DNA from: Enchytraeus crypticus
Lineage: Eukaryota; Annelida; Clitellata; Enchytraeida; Enchytraeidae
Assembly: GCA_905160935.1 (NCBI GenBank)
Contig: CAJHZI010000802.1
Span: forward strand, 286,001 to 350,000
Direction of reading: 5' to 3'
Length of the DNA stretch: 64,000 nt
The translations under genes were made by a program, and so were the position numbers. The notes beneath the pieces were generated by a model. It searched no databases. It worked only from the letters and a program-made list of their open reading frames with translations, and had not been told where the DNA came from. The number at the start of each line of letters is the position of its first letter. The first letter of the stretch is position 1. Shown here piece by piece: positions 33,767 through 38,800 of this stretch.

Positions 33767-34569
33767 AGGGAGAGATAGAGAGAGAGTGATTGAAGATGAA
33801 AGGGAAAAAGAAAGAGAGAGAAAAATGAGAAAGAGAGGCAAGCGAATGAGAAAAATAGTCAAACGCGAGAAACACATTTGGAAAACACACTGAGGTTTAT
33901 TAAAATCTATCACGAGTCTAATAATTATTGTACAAGTTCAACCTACATCTATTAGCGAGTTCTCAAAACTGCTAAAGGTTTGATCATTTTATTAAAAGAA
34001 ATTTGAAAAACTATTTAAAGTCCTACTAGATGCCCATTGCAATATTATACACAAAAGGTTATAAGTTGCAATATAATAAAATGTACAATATCAAAAGCGT
34101 TTTAATCATAACGACTTCCAGCCGTCAAAGAACTTAACTAATCGAGTTCATGTTTCTCATTAATTAGTCACGACTATCTATTGAACTATTGATTTAGTGA
34201 TTAATTGATTGATTTTCTCATTAATTGATGGATTGGTGTTGTTAATGTGCTCAATGTTGTCATGGACGACAGCAGCACTTTAATCGTATTGTTGTTGTTG
34301 ATTTAACAGGCAGGGCGTTTCATCAGTTGATTCTCATGTCCAGTGCTCTTCTACTCAACGCCACTGTTATGCTGCTTTCTCTCTACACACCCAAGATCTA
34401 CGCCGTCTATCACGGGGGGCTAGCCGCCTCCCAGTCCCTCGCCTGTCTAGGATCAGGGCACGGGGGTGCGGGACCCCCTCCCGGGACCCCCCTCAATGAT
34501 ATTCATCTCCGGTCAGCTCCTGGAAGTTTTCGTCATCCGGTTTTTCGCACGAGATCCAATCGATTGTGA
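6442..34569 (+). CDS. Metabotropic glutamate receptor-like class C GPCR, eight coding exons
   Basis: The gene would encode a plasma-membrane receptor that binds an amino-acid-like ligand outside and signals through G proteins. Join: 6442-7719, 9360-9569, 17736-18630, 19254-19461, 20303-20566, 22585-22882, 32629-32908, 34310-34569. All junctions are GT-AG, phases agree, and the total of 3,693 nt gives 1,230 residues plus a stop. Order: N-terminal hydrophobic stretch (about 12-26), Venus-flytrap domain, cysteine-rich linker (about 860-910), seven helices, short tail of about 45 residues. Family hallmarks are the TM5-TM6 segment with NFNES and VIWLAFVP, the TM3-TM4 loop RIYRIF and FTSPLSQ, and the GSYGES and TLSDK motifs of the ligand domain. 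Vertebrate mGluRs are about 850-1,200 residues; the extra length lies in two loop inserts. The ATG at 6442 is chosen because it precedes the hydrophobic stretch; a seven-codon open frame at 6435-6455 overlaps it. No promoter is recognisable. The exon model is by eye; the family call is firm. Confidence 0.9.
8085..9359 (+). repeat. About 34-bp minisatellite ending exactly at the exon 2 acceptor
   Basis: About 37 tandem units fill the 3' part of intron 1. The typical unit reads CTATTTGATTGACAG then GTGGACTCTAACCTTAA. The last unit is the real intron end: TTTGATTGACAG followed by exon 2 GTGGAAGCC. So nearly every unit carries a copy of the acceptor AG, a CTAAC/TTAAC branch-point-like motif about 14 nt upstream, and the first five exon bases. 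Units at the 5' end are more diverged. A multi-unit block of roughly 200 bp recurs at about 8640-8830 and 8865-9055. Confidence 0.95.
9360..9569 (+). CDS. mGluR-like exon 2: ligand domain hinge region
   Basis: Seventy codons, phase 0 at both ends (TTGACAG|GTGGAA to CAG|GTAAAC), residues 427-496. The peptide starts [20 protein letters not shown] and includes GSYGES, the segment that in mGluR1 carries the ligand-contacting tyrosine Y236; that Tyr is kept. It matches the mGluR stretch following the DxxQ motif at the end of exon 1. This block is G/C-rich in contrast to the intron around it. Confidence 0.9.
9725..9805 (-). mobile_element. S1 tail fragment
   Basis: GGTTAACGTCTGCTTCCTCA and CATGTCAGTGACGAGCG on the + strand match the S1 tail; no head is seen. 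Confidence 0.6.
10255..10400. repeat. (TA)n tracts
   Basis: Two near-pure TA blocks split by a 30-bp spacer. Confidence 0.95.
10600..10737 (+). mobile_element. S1 SINE (tRNA-like head, LINE B-type tail)
   Basis: Head CTGGAGCCAGTGGTAATGTC with a B-box-like GCTTCAAATCC; tail ACTGACATCG, GAGTGAGGAAACTGACGTTA. The GAGCC and GGGCTC ends of the head can pair like an acceptor stem. Confidence 0.75.
10738..11220. other. Intron 2 spacer
   Basis: No repeat or gene recognised. Confidence 0.5.
11255..11330. repeat. (CT)n microsatellite
   Basis: CT-rich tract without a recognisable LINE A terminus. Confidence 0.9.
11826..12410. mobile_element. Possible DNA transposon remnant with G/C homopolymers
   Basis: CAGGGGCGGATCCAGGAATT followed by a G run resembles ends of some animal DNA transposons. 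Runs of C and G follow at 11905, 11953 and 12390. No matching right end or transposase is seen. A similar G-run motif is at 39080-39125. Confidence 0.35.
12411..13080 (-). mobile_element. LINE B (CR1/L2-like) 3' part
   Basis: The minus strand encodes [27 protein letters not shown] and PSYLSDLL, the conserved C-terminal region of CR1/L2-group reverse transcriptases, in a frame open from 12975 to 12739. The ~250-bp 3' tail follows (TCACCGGACCGG, ...TGTGCT..., CGGACGTTAAACC) and ends in (TTA)n on the minus strand. It is 5'-truncated. Confidence 0.85.
13081..13700. other. Intron 2 spacer with ATT tract
   Basis: (ATT)n at 13178-13220; otherwise nothing recognised. Confidence 0.5.
13708..13768 (-). 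mobile_element. LINE B terminal fragment
   Basis: AGGTTTAACGTCCATTTCCT and ACAAGGATGTTGTCAGGGAC match the LINE B terminus; no TTA tract remains. Confidence 0.65.
14018..14140 (+). mobile_element. S1 SINE
   Basis: GATGTCGGTAAGTTATTCGA, B box GGTTCAAATCC and GAAACTGACGTTAACATTGG; the first ~20 bases of the head are lost. Confidence 0.75.
14352..14505 (-). mobile_element. LINE A 3' end
   Basis: The last ~140 bp of LINE A, 5'-truncated, with (CT)n on the + strand representing the (GA)n tail. The terminal hairpin is CTGCC-TACT-GTCAG read on the + strand. Confidence 0.8.
14506..15020. other. Intron 2 spacer
   Basis: No feature recognised. Confidence 0.5.
15025..15220 (+). repeat. 16-18-bp minisatellite
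   Basis: About eleven units of GGTTATGTTGCTGCCT type, imperfect. Confidence 0.85.
15655..16020 (-). mobile_element. R5 repeat carrying the LINE C tail
   Basis: (GAT)n (15658-15750 as CAT), the LINE C terminal ~110 bp, then a distinct head with CTGGAGCCTAGGCGCTC and GGACACAACACG. It is a SINE-like composite; the head is of unknown origin. Confidence 0.7.
16030..16560 (+). repeat. R7 direct repeat
   Basis: GCGGAAATAGTTGGACAACT ... TTAGCTAAAGAGATA occurs at about 16060-16140 and 16435-16510, and CACTGCATGGCG(T)TGGAGAAGG occurs near 15610 and 16375. Origin unknown. Confidence 0.6.
16629..16762 (+). mobile_element. S1 SINE
   Basis: GGCTCGAGCCAGTGGCGATG, B box GGTTCAAATCA, tail TTTCGAGTGAGGAAACTGAC. 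Confidence 0.75.
16763..17264. other. Intron 2 spacer
   Basis: No feature recognised. Confidence 0.5.
17265..17480 (+). mobile_element. R5 repeat
   Basis: GAAGGCGACTAACGCACTA, GGGCATTCGGTTGGTGAGC, CGATCCTAGTTAAACTG, then GATGATGAT. S1 begins in the GAT tract. Confidence 0.7.
17475..17585 (-). mobile_element. S1 SINE
   Basis: Minus-strand copy running from GCCAGTGGCGATGTCGGTAA to TCGAGTGAGGAAATC, inserted at the GAT tail of an R5 repeat and ending 40 bp before the partial exon 3 copy. Confidence 0.75.
17626..17676 (+). pseudogene. Partial duplicate of exon 3 start with two stops
   Basis: A 51-bp copy of the first 51 bases of exon 3 lies 110 bp upstream of the real exon, with its own CCACAG acceptor-like border. 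It matches 48 of 51 positions. The three changes turn GAC into CAC and GAG GAG into TAG TAG, so it reads [10 protein letters not shown] and then two stops. It is followed by unrelated AT-rich sequence and has no evident donor. Confidence 0.88.
17736..18630 (+). CDS. mGluR-like exon 3: ligand lobe 2 with acidic insert
   Basis: Starts after CATAG at GCTCGTGTGG and ends at GGCTACATAG|GTGTGT, phase 0 in and phase 1 out (residues 497-794). [12 protein letters not shown] through [12 protein letters not shown] matches lobe 2 of mGluRs; the Asp of GSD corresponds to ligand-contacting D318 of mGluR1. [14 protein letters not shown] is the usual NPWF...F.C segment. Residues of about 596-714 are an insert that begins acidic ([11 protein letters not shown]) and becomes mixed-charge and Asn/Ser-rich. 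The fold resumes with CSYDSS and an [15 protein letters not shown] helix. The mGluR1 lysine K409 appears to align with Ile here. Confidence 0.87.
19254..19461 (+). CDS. mGluR-like exon 4: end of ligand domain
   Basis: Acceptor CCAACAG at 19253, donor GA|GTAAGT at 19462; phase 1 in, phase 2 out. [16 protein letters not shown] matches the F.G..G...F...GD..G.Y.I strand region of mGluRs, and [18 protein letters not shown] matches the W....P.G.IP.S.C ending that leads into the cysteine-rich linker. The upstream intron end is a run of TGAT-based tetranucleotide repeats (about 19135-19235). Confidence 0.9.
19517..19690 (+). mobile_element. 5S rRNA-derived SINE fragment, diverged
   Basis: GCGGGATTTAGTGCACTTGG, CGAAGTTGAG, GGTTAGCACCTTGTGGGTGG and TTTGGAAGACCGAGTGTTG parallel the 54.97-kb copy. 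Sequence to about 19960 may be its body; a LINE A terminus follows at 19965. Confidence 0.65.
19965..20112 (+). mobile_element. LINE A 3' end
   Basis: Corresponds to the MLDDLK...EEWRRY coding end of LINE A followed by CCTGCCAGTATGCAG and AGAGAGAGAC. It lies in mGluR intron 4. Confidence 0.8.
20303..20566 (+). CDS. mGluR-like exon 5: cysteine-rich linker and TM1
   Basis: Acceptor TCGACAG, donor CTCCG|GTTAGT; phase 2 in and out. The spliced codon GAA gives [20 protein letters not shown], followed by [20 protein letters not shown] and CTPLSPG: the nine-cysteine pattern that links ligand domain to membrane domain. TM1 is [17 protein letters not shown] plus SVIFAIFLR. An open frame runs on into the intron's trinucleotide repeats, but splicing at GTTAGT restores the family sequence. 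Confidence 0.92.
20580..20695. repeat. Mixed GTC/ATC/ATA trinucleotide tract
   Basis: Starts 15 bp after the exon 5 donor. Confidence 0.9.
20775..21012 (+). mobile_element. Chimera of S1 head and LINE B tail
   Basis: Positions 20775-20852 are the tRNA-like S1 head (GCTGTCGGTAAGATACTCGA, GGGGTCAAATCCTGGGC). From 20853 (TCACCGGACGGTCTTTCG) it becomes LINE B tail through GGACGTTATACC and (TTA)n. The switch falls at GTCA, where both families have similar sequence. Confidence 0.8.
21013..21316 (+). mobile_element. R5 repeat, near full length
   Basis: Starts after (TTA)n with GTTCCCCGTGTTGTGTCCGG, runs through GGCCTTCGGTTGGTGAATGC and CCGACCCTAGTTAAACTGGG, and ends in (GAT)n. It abuts the partial exon 6 copy. 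Confidence 0.75.
21320..21436 (+). pseudogene. Partial duplicate of exon 6 start, all changes synonymous
   Basis: The last 27 intron bases and the first 88 exon bases of exon 6 are repeated 1.24 kb upstream of the real exon. The CAACAG acceptor and 29 codons are kept. Six differences are visible and all are synonymous third-position changes (Leu, Ile, Thr, Arg, Leu, Tyr). The copy then runs into (TTA)n, which encodes only Leu, and has no donor. It may be a degraded second exon 6 or an uncollapsed second allele. Confidence 0.88.
21431..21547. repeat. (TTA)n tract after the partial exon 6 copy
   Basis: Interrupted TTA repeats. The poly(A) end of the RLE LINE borders them. Confidence 0.92.
21548..22458 (-). 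mobile_element. 5'-truncated LINE with restriction-like endonuclease domain
   Basis: A minus-strand frame of 253 codons (22415-21654) has [20 protein letters not shown], a zinc-knuckle-like [16 protein letters not shown] and a PD-(D/E)XK-like core ([12 protein letters not shown] ... WDVTV). This order is typical of the C-terminal end of R2-type LINEs that cut with a restriction-like endonuclease. A 38-base poly(A) tail (21548-21585 as T) follows the 3' end. The start is truncated and the copy sits in (TTA)n. Its reverse transcriptase is absent. The exact clade is uncertain. Confidence 0.8.
22490..22535 (-). mobile_element. S3 tail fragment before exon 6
   Basis: CACACATTATAGTGAAATGA and ACGTTGATATCTATCACT, 50 bp upstream of the exon 6 acceptor. 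Confidence 0.6.
22585..22882 (+). CDS. mGluR-like exon 6: TM2, TM3 and start of TM4
   Basis: Acceptor CCACAACAG at 22584, donor ATACAG|GTAAGT at 22883; phase 2 in, phase 0 out. With the last two bases of exon 5 it gives the Arg of [20 protein letters not shown], matching the mGluR intracellular loop 1 motif (VKASGRELSY in vertebrate members). TM2 and TM3 follow, then [17 protein letters not shown] and [18 protein letters not shown] entering TM4. The conserved TM3 Cys is present in [11 protein letters not shown]. Confidence 0.92.
22895..23340 (+). repeat. 27-bp minisatellite with TTAGGGTTA in most units
   Basis: Unit TCTAGTGTAATTAGGGTTA then ATATGTAA. It starts within about 15 bp of the exon 6 donor, is interrupted by S1 at 22982-23110, and is most regular at 23150-23320. 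Confidence 0.92.
22982..23110 (-). mobile_element. S1 SINE inserted in the TTAGGG-type minisatellite
   Basis: Near full-length minus-strand copy (GGAGCCAGTGGCGAAGTCGG to AACTGACGTTAACC). Minisatellite units lie directly on both sides, so the array predates the insertion. Confidence 0.78.
23690..23815 (-). mobile_element. S1 SINE, head rearranged
   Basis: Tail and B box are clear; the 5' end has GATATTCGACCG duplicated. Confidence 0.7.
24047..24094. repeat. (CT)n microsatellite
   Basis: Pure CT; pyrimidine-rich sequence extends back to 23865. Confidence 0.92.
24570..24710 (-). mobile_element. R6 repeat, 5'-truncated
   Basis: Shares CAGTGCACTGCC, the CAATAAGAGCACTACTTACA region and ATCAACAAG with the first copy. 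The hairpin arm has one mismatch (GACAG). Confidence 0.65.
24711..25634. other. Intron 6 spacer
   Basis: A 103-codon minus-strand frame (25161-24850) has no recognisable motif and is not called. Confidence 0.45.
25635..26040. repeat. 17-18-bp palindrome-rich minisatellite
   Basis: About 22 units built on AATGAATTCATTTATTC; the GAATTC core makes each unit partly self-complementary. Confidence 0.88.
26132..26258 (+). mobile_element. S4 SINE: clear tRNA head with LINE B-type tail
   Basis: TGGCCGAATGGACAGCACG (A box) and GGTTCGAATCTCAG (B box) give a plausible tRNA outline; tail CTGATACTATCCCTGGTGAT then ACAAACGTTAAAT parallels the LINE B end. It is a SINE head, not an intact tRNA: paired stems are imperfect and it reads on into the tail. 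Confidence 0.7.
26259..27034. other. Intron 6 spacer
   Basis: No feature recognised. Confidence 0.5.
27035..27295. repeat. (GA)n-rich tract
   Basis: 260 bp of GA with AA and TA interruptions. Open frames here are artefacts of the repeat. Confidence 0.92.
27505..27945 (+). mobile_element. LINE B 3' part
   Basis: [20 protein letters not shown], typical of the end of CR1/L2-like reverse transcriptases, is followed by the tail GATCACCGGACCGG, GGTCTGGGTGAATTGATCTG and ACGGACGTTAAACCTTTATT, then an ATT-rich tract to about 28050. Confidence 0.87.
28385..28575 (+). repeat. About 20-30-bp TGTGTGCG minisatellite
   Basis: Units like ATAGATGCTTATGTGTGCG, imperfect. Confidence 0.82.
28578..28702 (-). 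mobile_element. S1 SINE
   Basis: CCAATGGCGAAGTCGGTAAG to AACTGGCGTTAACTTTAGCT on the minus strand. Confidence 0.75.
28703..29964. other. Intron 6 spacer
   Basis: 1.26 kb of AT-rich DNA without recognisable repeat or frame. Confidence 0.5.
29965..30100 (-). mobile_element. S1 SINE
   Basis: GCCAGTGGCGACATCGGTAA to AACTGACATTAACATTAGC on the minus strand. Confidence 0.75.
30101..31557. other. Intron 6 spacer
   Basis: Contains a TAATAA/TTATTA palindromic tract at 30713-30745 and the S1 fragment at 30970; otherwise nothing recognised. Confidence 0.5.
30970..31016 (-). mobile_element. S1 head fragment
   Basis: ATGAGTCAGTGGACAAGTCG to CGACCGCGGATCATTATG; the tail is absent. Confidence 0.65.
31558..31605. 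repeat. (CT)n microsatellite
   Basis: Pure CT tract in intron 6. Confidence 0.92.
31688..31858 (+). mobile_element. LINE B tail, 5'-truncated
   Basis: Only the 3' tail is present: ATCACCGGACTGGC, CAGATTGGTCTGGGT, ACGGACGTTAAACC, then (ATT)n. It lies in mGluR intron 6. Confidence 0.82.
31859..32471. other. Intron 6 spacer
   Basis: Holds only the S3 fragment at 32155 and a short (AAAT)n at 32448-32471. Confidence 0.5.
32155..32215 (-). mobile_element. S3 head fragment
   Basis: TTCACCTCAGGATTTGTCAT and AAAACTTCATGACGCTATCC match the 4100-4160 part of the first copy. Confidence 0.6.
32472..32627 (+). repeat. 43-bp tandem repeat ending at the exon 7 acceptor
   Basis: Three full units and a partial fourth of CCCGACTACTCTTGTGTTG ... 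AATATAA. The partial unit CCGACTACTCTTGTG flows directly into the TTTTTTTCTGCAG of exon 7. Confidence 0.92.
32629..32908 (+). CDS. mGluR-like exon 7: TM4, TM5 and TM6
   Basis: Acceptor TTTTTTTCTGCAG at 32628, donor ACAACAG|GTAATA at 32909; phase 0 in, phase 1 out. TM4 ends ILINVVICL. Extracellular loop 2 carries a Cys (ELTCSVS) expected to pair with TM3. TM5 is [17 protein letters not shown], the loop [14 protein letters not shown] is the mGluR signature, and TM6 is [16 protein letters not shown]. The donor lies inside a (TAA)n tract; reading through would give a run of Asn. Confidence 0.92.
32909..32951 (+). repeat. (TAA)n containing the exon 7 donor
   Basis: GTAATAATAAT...: the intron's first bases are part of the repeat. 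Confidence 0.92.
33044..33140 (-). mobile_element. LINE B tail fragment
   Basis: (TAA)n, then AGGTTTAACGTCCGTTTCCT and the GATGATGTCAGGGACATC end; 5'-truncated after about 60 bp. Confidence 0.78.
33190..33400 (-). mobile_element. S3 SINE
   Basis: The reverse of the sequence element seen at 3940: the + strand reads GTGGGTTCGAATATTAGCCG and GTGATAGATATCAACATGG. Its true strand relative to the B box is +, opposite to the 3940 copy; the minus label here marks only uncertainty about transcription. Confidence 0.6.
33405..33640 (-). mobile_element. R5 repeat
   Basis: Contains TGAATCCCAGTTTAGCTAGG, GGAGCCTATGCGCTCACCAA and CCCGAACACAATGCGGG. It has diverged, and the GAT tail is lost. Confidence 0.68.
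33740..33835. repeat. (GA)n tract
   Basis: GA-rich, preceded by a G-rich stretch. Confidence 0.9.
34240..34302 (+). mobile_element. LINE D 3' terminus at the exon 8 acceptor
   Basis: About 55 bp matching the LINE D end (GTGCTCAATGTTGTCATGGA, TAATCGTAT, (GTT)n) with about five differences; its (GTT)n runs to within 8 bases of the exon 8 AG. Confidence 0.85.
34310..34569 (+). CDS. mGluR-like exon 8: TM7 and C-terminal tail, stop
   Basis: Acceptor GATTTAACAG at 34309; phase 1 in, TGA at 34567-34569. After the split Gly, [20 protein letters not shown] and [15 protein letters not shown] match TM7 of mGluRs, whose usual ending is the P-K-[IV]-Y motif. The tail is about 45 residues with a Gly/Pro-rich patch and no recognisable C-terminal PDZ ligand. 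The acceptor region is derived from a LINE D tail (34240-34302). Confidence 0.9.
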
Positions 34570-34574
34570 GATTC

Positions 34575-34775
34575 TCATGACTGTAGAGTGACTGGAAAGT
34601 CAGAGTGACTGGAAAGTCAGTGTGACTGGAACGTCTGAGAAACTGGAAAGACTGAGTGACTGGAAAGACTGAGTGACTGGAAAGTCTGAATGACTGGAAA
34701 GTCTGAGTGACTGGAAAGTCTTACTGACTGTAAAGTCTTAGTGACTGGAAAGTCTTAGTGACTGGAAAGTCTAAT
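34575..34775 (+). repeat. About 20-bp minisatellite in the presumed 3' UTR
   Basis: Ten or so units of GTGACTGGAAAGTCTTA type start six bases after the stop codon. A single related unit plus its right flank (CTGGAACGT ... CATCAAG) recurs at about 39510-39580, and a diverged one near 40075-40115. Confidence 0.9.
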
Positions 34776-34844
34776 TACCAAACTCTTCCTATCATTTCTC
34801 ACCATCAAGACGTTTCAGACATTATTATTAGTTATTATTAGTTT

Positions 34845-35115
34845 ACTAGTAATAATAATAAAGGTTTAACGTGTTTCCTCATCCAGGGATGATGTCAGGG
34901 ACGTCCCCAACAGCACACATCACTACAGATCAATTCACCCAGACCATTCTGCAAAAGAAATGTGCTATGGATAAGTAAAGTCCTAAACGAAAGCCAGTCC
35001 GGTGATCAAAAAATGGTCAGGGTAGATTGATTAAGTCCATGGTGGGAAAAGGTAAGTCCTAAGCTTTCTAGAGAATGTTGAAAGAGAAAAATAAGAGCGA
35101 AGATTAGCAGGTAAA
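34845..35115 (-). mobile_element. LINE B tail
   Basis: Full tail plus the last coding part, minus strand. Its AATAAA at about 34856 on the + strand is the nearest such hexamer downstream of the mGluR-like stop and might serve as that gene's polyadenylation signal. Confidence 0.8.
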
Positions 35116-35316
35116 GAAGTAGTAGCTATATACATACATTTATATATAAATTGCAAGTTATTGTTACAAATATTTTGTTTTAAGTCTTTTATCGCTTTAC
35201 TTCAATGCCTGCAATGGTGCATTTCGAGAGCTGAATGCGACGAGATCCTCACTGAAGTAGTTTTTTCTAGAAATGGTAGCTGCTTTATTGTAGGCCACTG
35301 TAAGAAGATCCATGTA

Positions 35317-36175
35317 TCAATGAGTAGGCGTTACTATTAATATACGACATTGTTCTTGGACTTCAAACACGATCAGTCGCTCAGTGGAAGAGTCAAAGCA
35401 GAGAAAAGAAGGAGATTGGAGGTCTCTTGGTGTATCAACCTGACCTAGGTAGTTGAGGTCAGTGCCAAAGAGTAGAACTCTGTCGTTATATTCATCAGCC
35501 ACAAATACGAGTTTATTCTTATAATCAAATGATACTGAGCTGGGATAAAACGGGTCATCTTCATCTTCTTCTTTCTTTCCAGTATAAGATCTTACGATCT
35601 TACAACACGTATTATCCGCAGTGCGCATCAAAGAGACTCTACAAGAGGAGTTTATGGAATGAGAAATGATCCAAATATCACTGGACAATTGAAGAGTCTG
35701 CTCAACGTTTCCAAGGAATTTCATAAATCCTATATGTAAGAGCAGTTGTCCATCACTAGTGTATTGATCACAGCCGAACGATGATGTTTCGTGGTAGGGC
35801 TTTATCACTGTAACAATCACCTTGTGCTCGTATGTAACTGACAGTCCAATTGGCCTATGATTCTCTATCATTTCCAGCGAGTAACAGAGTTGTTGTTGTT
35901 GAGGTCGACTCTGTGGATACAGTTGAGTCCATAGTCACTGATATACAGAGCTTTGTTTTTGGAGCAACCAGCCAGACCTGCAGGTGACGTCATTCCAGGA
36001 ATGTTGATATCACGTGACGCTGTCAGACTGTGTGAGTCATACACGTTGACTTTGGACTGATCCTCTCCTAACACAAAGATCTCATCATCCACGACTGCTA
36101 CTCCAATGATACTCTTGATGTTGACTTGCAAGTTCGAAGCATCGGTACCGGAGCTGAGCCACGTGTCGCTATCAG
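35317..36175 (-). pseudogene. NHL-like exon A3 with one-base frameshift
   Basis: The first part reads ADSDTWLSSGTDAS through NNNNSVTRWK, the second from IENHRPIGLSVTYEH to a stop; the two frames meet at about 35870. A2 and A1 have WEMRENH there; A3 is one base short (859 nt where 860 would keep the frame). Elsewhere it is well conserved, including LVFVADEYNDRVLLFGTDLN, so the lesion is recent or a sequencing error. Confidence 0.82.
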
Positions 36176-36519
36176 CTAAACATAATCAACTAATATATTT
36201 ATTAGGAAAGCTATAAATATAGAGGAATGGAATAATACCGTTCTTGTAAGAATAAAAAACTAATTAAATACTAAAGGGTAAGGAAATAGCAATAGAAAGG
36301 AATGACAACTATCATAGCCTAAGATATCGACGTTAAGTCCGGGATATGGTATAATTAGAGCTGAGTCATTATAGTAACTTTTAATTTGGAGTTTATATTG
36401 GATACACCCCTGTAGTGTTGTGCTACAAAGGACTGGTCTTTAAGTACTTGTTCCTACTCAGTGTGATGTATTTCTCCATGAAGTATACTCCGAAATAGTA
36501 TAAGATCAGAAATAGATAT

Positions 36520-36800
36520 TAAGTTAAGCCTTCCATAGTATGCCATGTCTTATCCACACCTTATATAACAATAACACACATTATAGGGAAATGATCAACT
36601 ACGTTGATATCTATCTATCATAACTATCTTTCATATCTATCTATCATATCCAAGGTATATGTTATATATACATAACCTATACCTTGGGAAAATATATGAT
36701 ATCTGGGGTAGTTTTTCGTTAATTTTTTCAGTTCCTGCTAAGTCACCTCATACAATACCTGCAGTTGGCGTATTCTTGCCACCTGCACACAACTGAGAGA
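36520..36800 (-). mobile_element. R6 body with S3 tail piece
   Basis: CACACCTTATATAAC, the ATACCTTGGGAAAA block and GCTAAGTCACCTCATAC match the body of the first R6 copy. The terminal hairpin is missing, and an S3 tail (36580-36625) interrupts it. Confidence 0.5.
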
Positions 36801-37292
36801 AGAGAACTATGATCATTTATTTGTAACTGAATCCAAATATACACAAATCGCATACAACGAGACAGAATAAAAAAAACGGCCGTCAGAAGGAGCACAATTG
36901 AGCTCTATCTAGCTGACTACCGGAAACACGGAAACATAGTAACATAGCAACATAACGTCGTAGAAAAATTGGCAGATAGTAAACATAAATAATGAAAATA
37001 GCATTGAACTACAAAGAGCAAAAACACTACGGACTAACTAAAGCAGAAACAAAGATTTGTAGAGCTAAAAATGCATTAAAATTAAAACCGGATTCAAACA
37101 ATAGTACAACACTCCCACAACACCCGAATAAAGTATTAAATTGCAAATTCTATTTAAAACCCTTTCCTCGGTTTATAAAGAAATATTGTAAATTGTATCT
37201 ATTGTGCACAACGTCGATCAACCTAATTATTAACTGAACGAAGTCAGACAGATAGATTTAGGTAAATTCTAATAACATTAATATTTCCTCAC

Positions 37293-38121
37293 CCACAAAC
37301 AGCCTATCAGTTGATAAGTCATAGTAGAGAGTAGATGGGTGAGTGAAGAGCCGGTGTGTACGACATAGACCTCTGAGTCTAAGATTAACATCAAGACATA
37401 GAACTCTGTGATTATAGTAGTCTGCTACAAATATCCGCCCAGCATTCCTCTTAACTGCCGCAGAATAGGGTCAGTCCAGTCTACCTTTACCACTTCCACT
37501 CTCCATACCCAGTGATTTAATTATCTGCCCCTCAGTGTTGATCATGCAGACTCTGCGGAGAGAAGTGTCTTTTCCGTGACAAACTAGATATTGATTTGAA
37601 GACAATCGTAAAGTTTGCCATACCCACTGAATGGTTTCATGAAATTTTATCTTTCTCAGTATTTTTCCGTCACTTGTATATTCCACGACACGGCTACGAC
37701 CATCAGAGCTTGTTTTCCTTCTCCTAAATAATTTCTCAAAGCGGCTACGATTAGGAGGATTAATGATCACTAAAGTAACGAGCAGAGTGTGCTCAGCTGT
37801 CACTGATAGCCCTTCAGGCTTTAGATCCTCTCTCATCCTCCAGCGAGTGGTGGAGTTATCAGTGAGATCAACCATGTGGACACAGTTGAGTTCATCGTCG
37901 CTGATATACAAAACTTTGTAATGCGAGCAGCCAGCGACACCTCTCGGTGACTTGAGGTCTGGTATATCAAGTCCAGGTGACATCTCCTTCACACTGACTG
38001 AATCATACACACTGACTTGAGATCTGTTCTCATGCACTCTGTAGATCTTATCATCTACGACTGTTATTCCTCGTATACTGCGATCCATGAAGAAAACGCA
38101 ATCTTGTCTCAGTTCTGCCAT
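37293..38121 (-). pseudogene. NHL-like exon B3 with in-frame stop
   Basis: MAELRQDCVFFMDRSIRGIT parallels B2 residue for residue. The frame runs 216 codons to TGA, then continues in the same frame with IFVADYYNHRVLCLD and RLFVG to the donor. The splice donor is kept. The stop falls where B2 has NSPHS. Confidence 0.82.
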
Positions 38122-38504
38122 TTTGCTTCTTTTAACAGTTTTCTTTTTAAGAACTTCTATGGCAACGAGAAATCAGTGATATTGACCTAGGCCTAGGCCT
38201 ACACGTTAATTAAAAAAGATAATGTATTGAGGTAGATTAGAGACCATCAATTTATTCATTACTCTCGGTCAAATTGCTTTCTTATAGAGTAACATTTTCT
38301 AGAAATTGTTATATTTATTTACTTATTAATTATAATGTATTACCAGTAGGCCTACACTGTATATTTAGGCTATATACTGTAGCTTTAAGGTTTATCATGT
38401 ATTTGTATCAAAACGATACGGTTTATATTTCATTTGTCTCTTACGATTGCGTTTTAAAATCGCTTGATACTCTAGATGAGCGATAAATCTTAATTTGATT
38501 GATG

Positions 38505-38535
38505 AATATTATATATATATATATATACATGTATA

Positions 38536-38592
<57 letters not shown>

Positions 38593-38643
38593 TTTATACA
38601 CGTATTGGCTACATACTTTTATAAACTGTAGGCCTATATATAT

Positions 38644-38707
<64 letters not shown>

Positions 38708-38732
38708 ATATATATAACTATATACTTATATA

Positions 38733-38793
<61 letters not shown>

Positions 38794-38800
38794 GTATTAT
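38505..38800. repeat. (TA)n tracts
   Basis: Three long TA blocks between short spacers, upstream of the B3 exon. Confidence 0.95.

Larger units (their letters stand above)
35317..38121 (-). pseudogene. Third propeller module B3-A3, disabled in both exons
   Basis: Same layout as B2-A2: exon B3 38121-37293 and exon A3 36175-35317, with phase-1 donor GTGG|GTGAGG and phase-1 acceptor TGTTTAG|CTGATAG. B3 contains an in-frame TGA at 37473-37471 with homology continuing beyond it. A3 lacks one base near 35870. No intact product of the B2-A2 type can be made. The intron carries R6 and S3 repeats. A truncated 216-residue B3 peptide could still be made. Confidence 0.75.

Noticed and set aside
36992..37237. 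81-codon frame between A3 and B3
   Set aside because: Low-complexity Lys/Asn-rich peptide in intron DNA, no family resemblance or splice context.
37471..37473. TGA in B3 as a selenocysteine or readthrough codon
   Set aside because: The B2 relative has an ordinary codon there, no SECIS-like element is evident, and the partner exon A3 is also broken.
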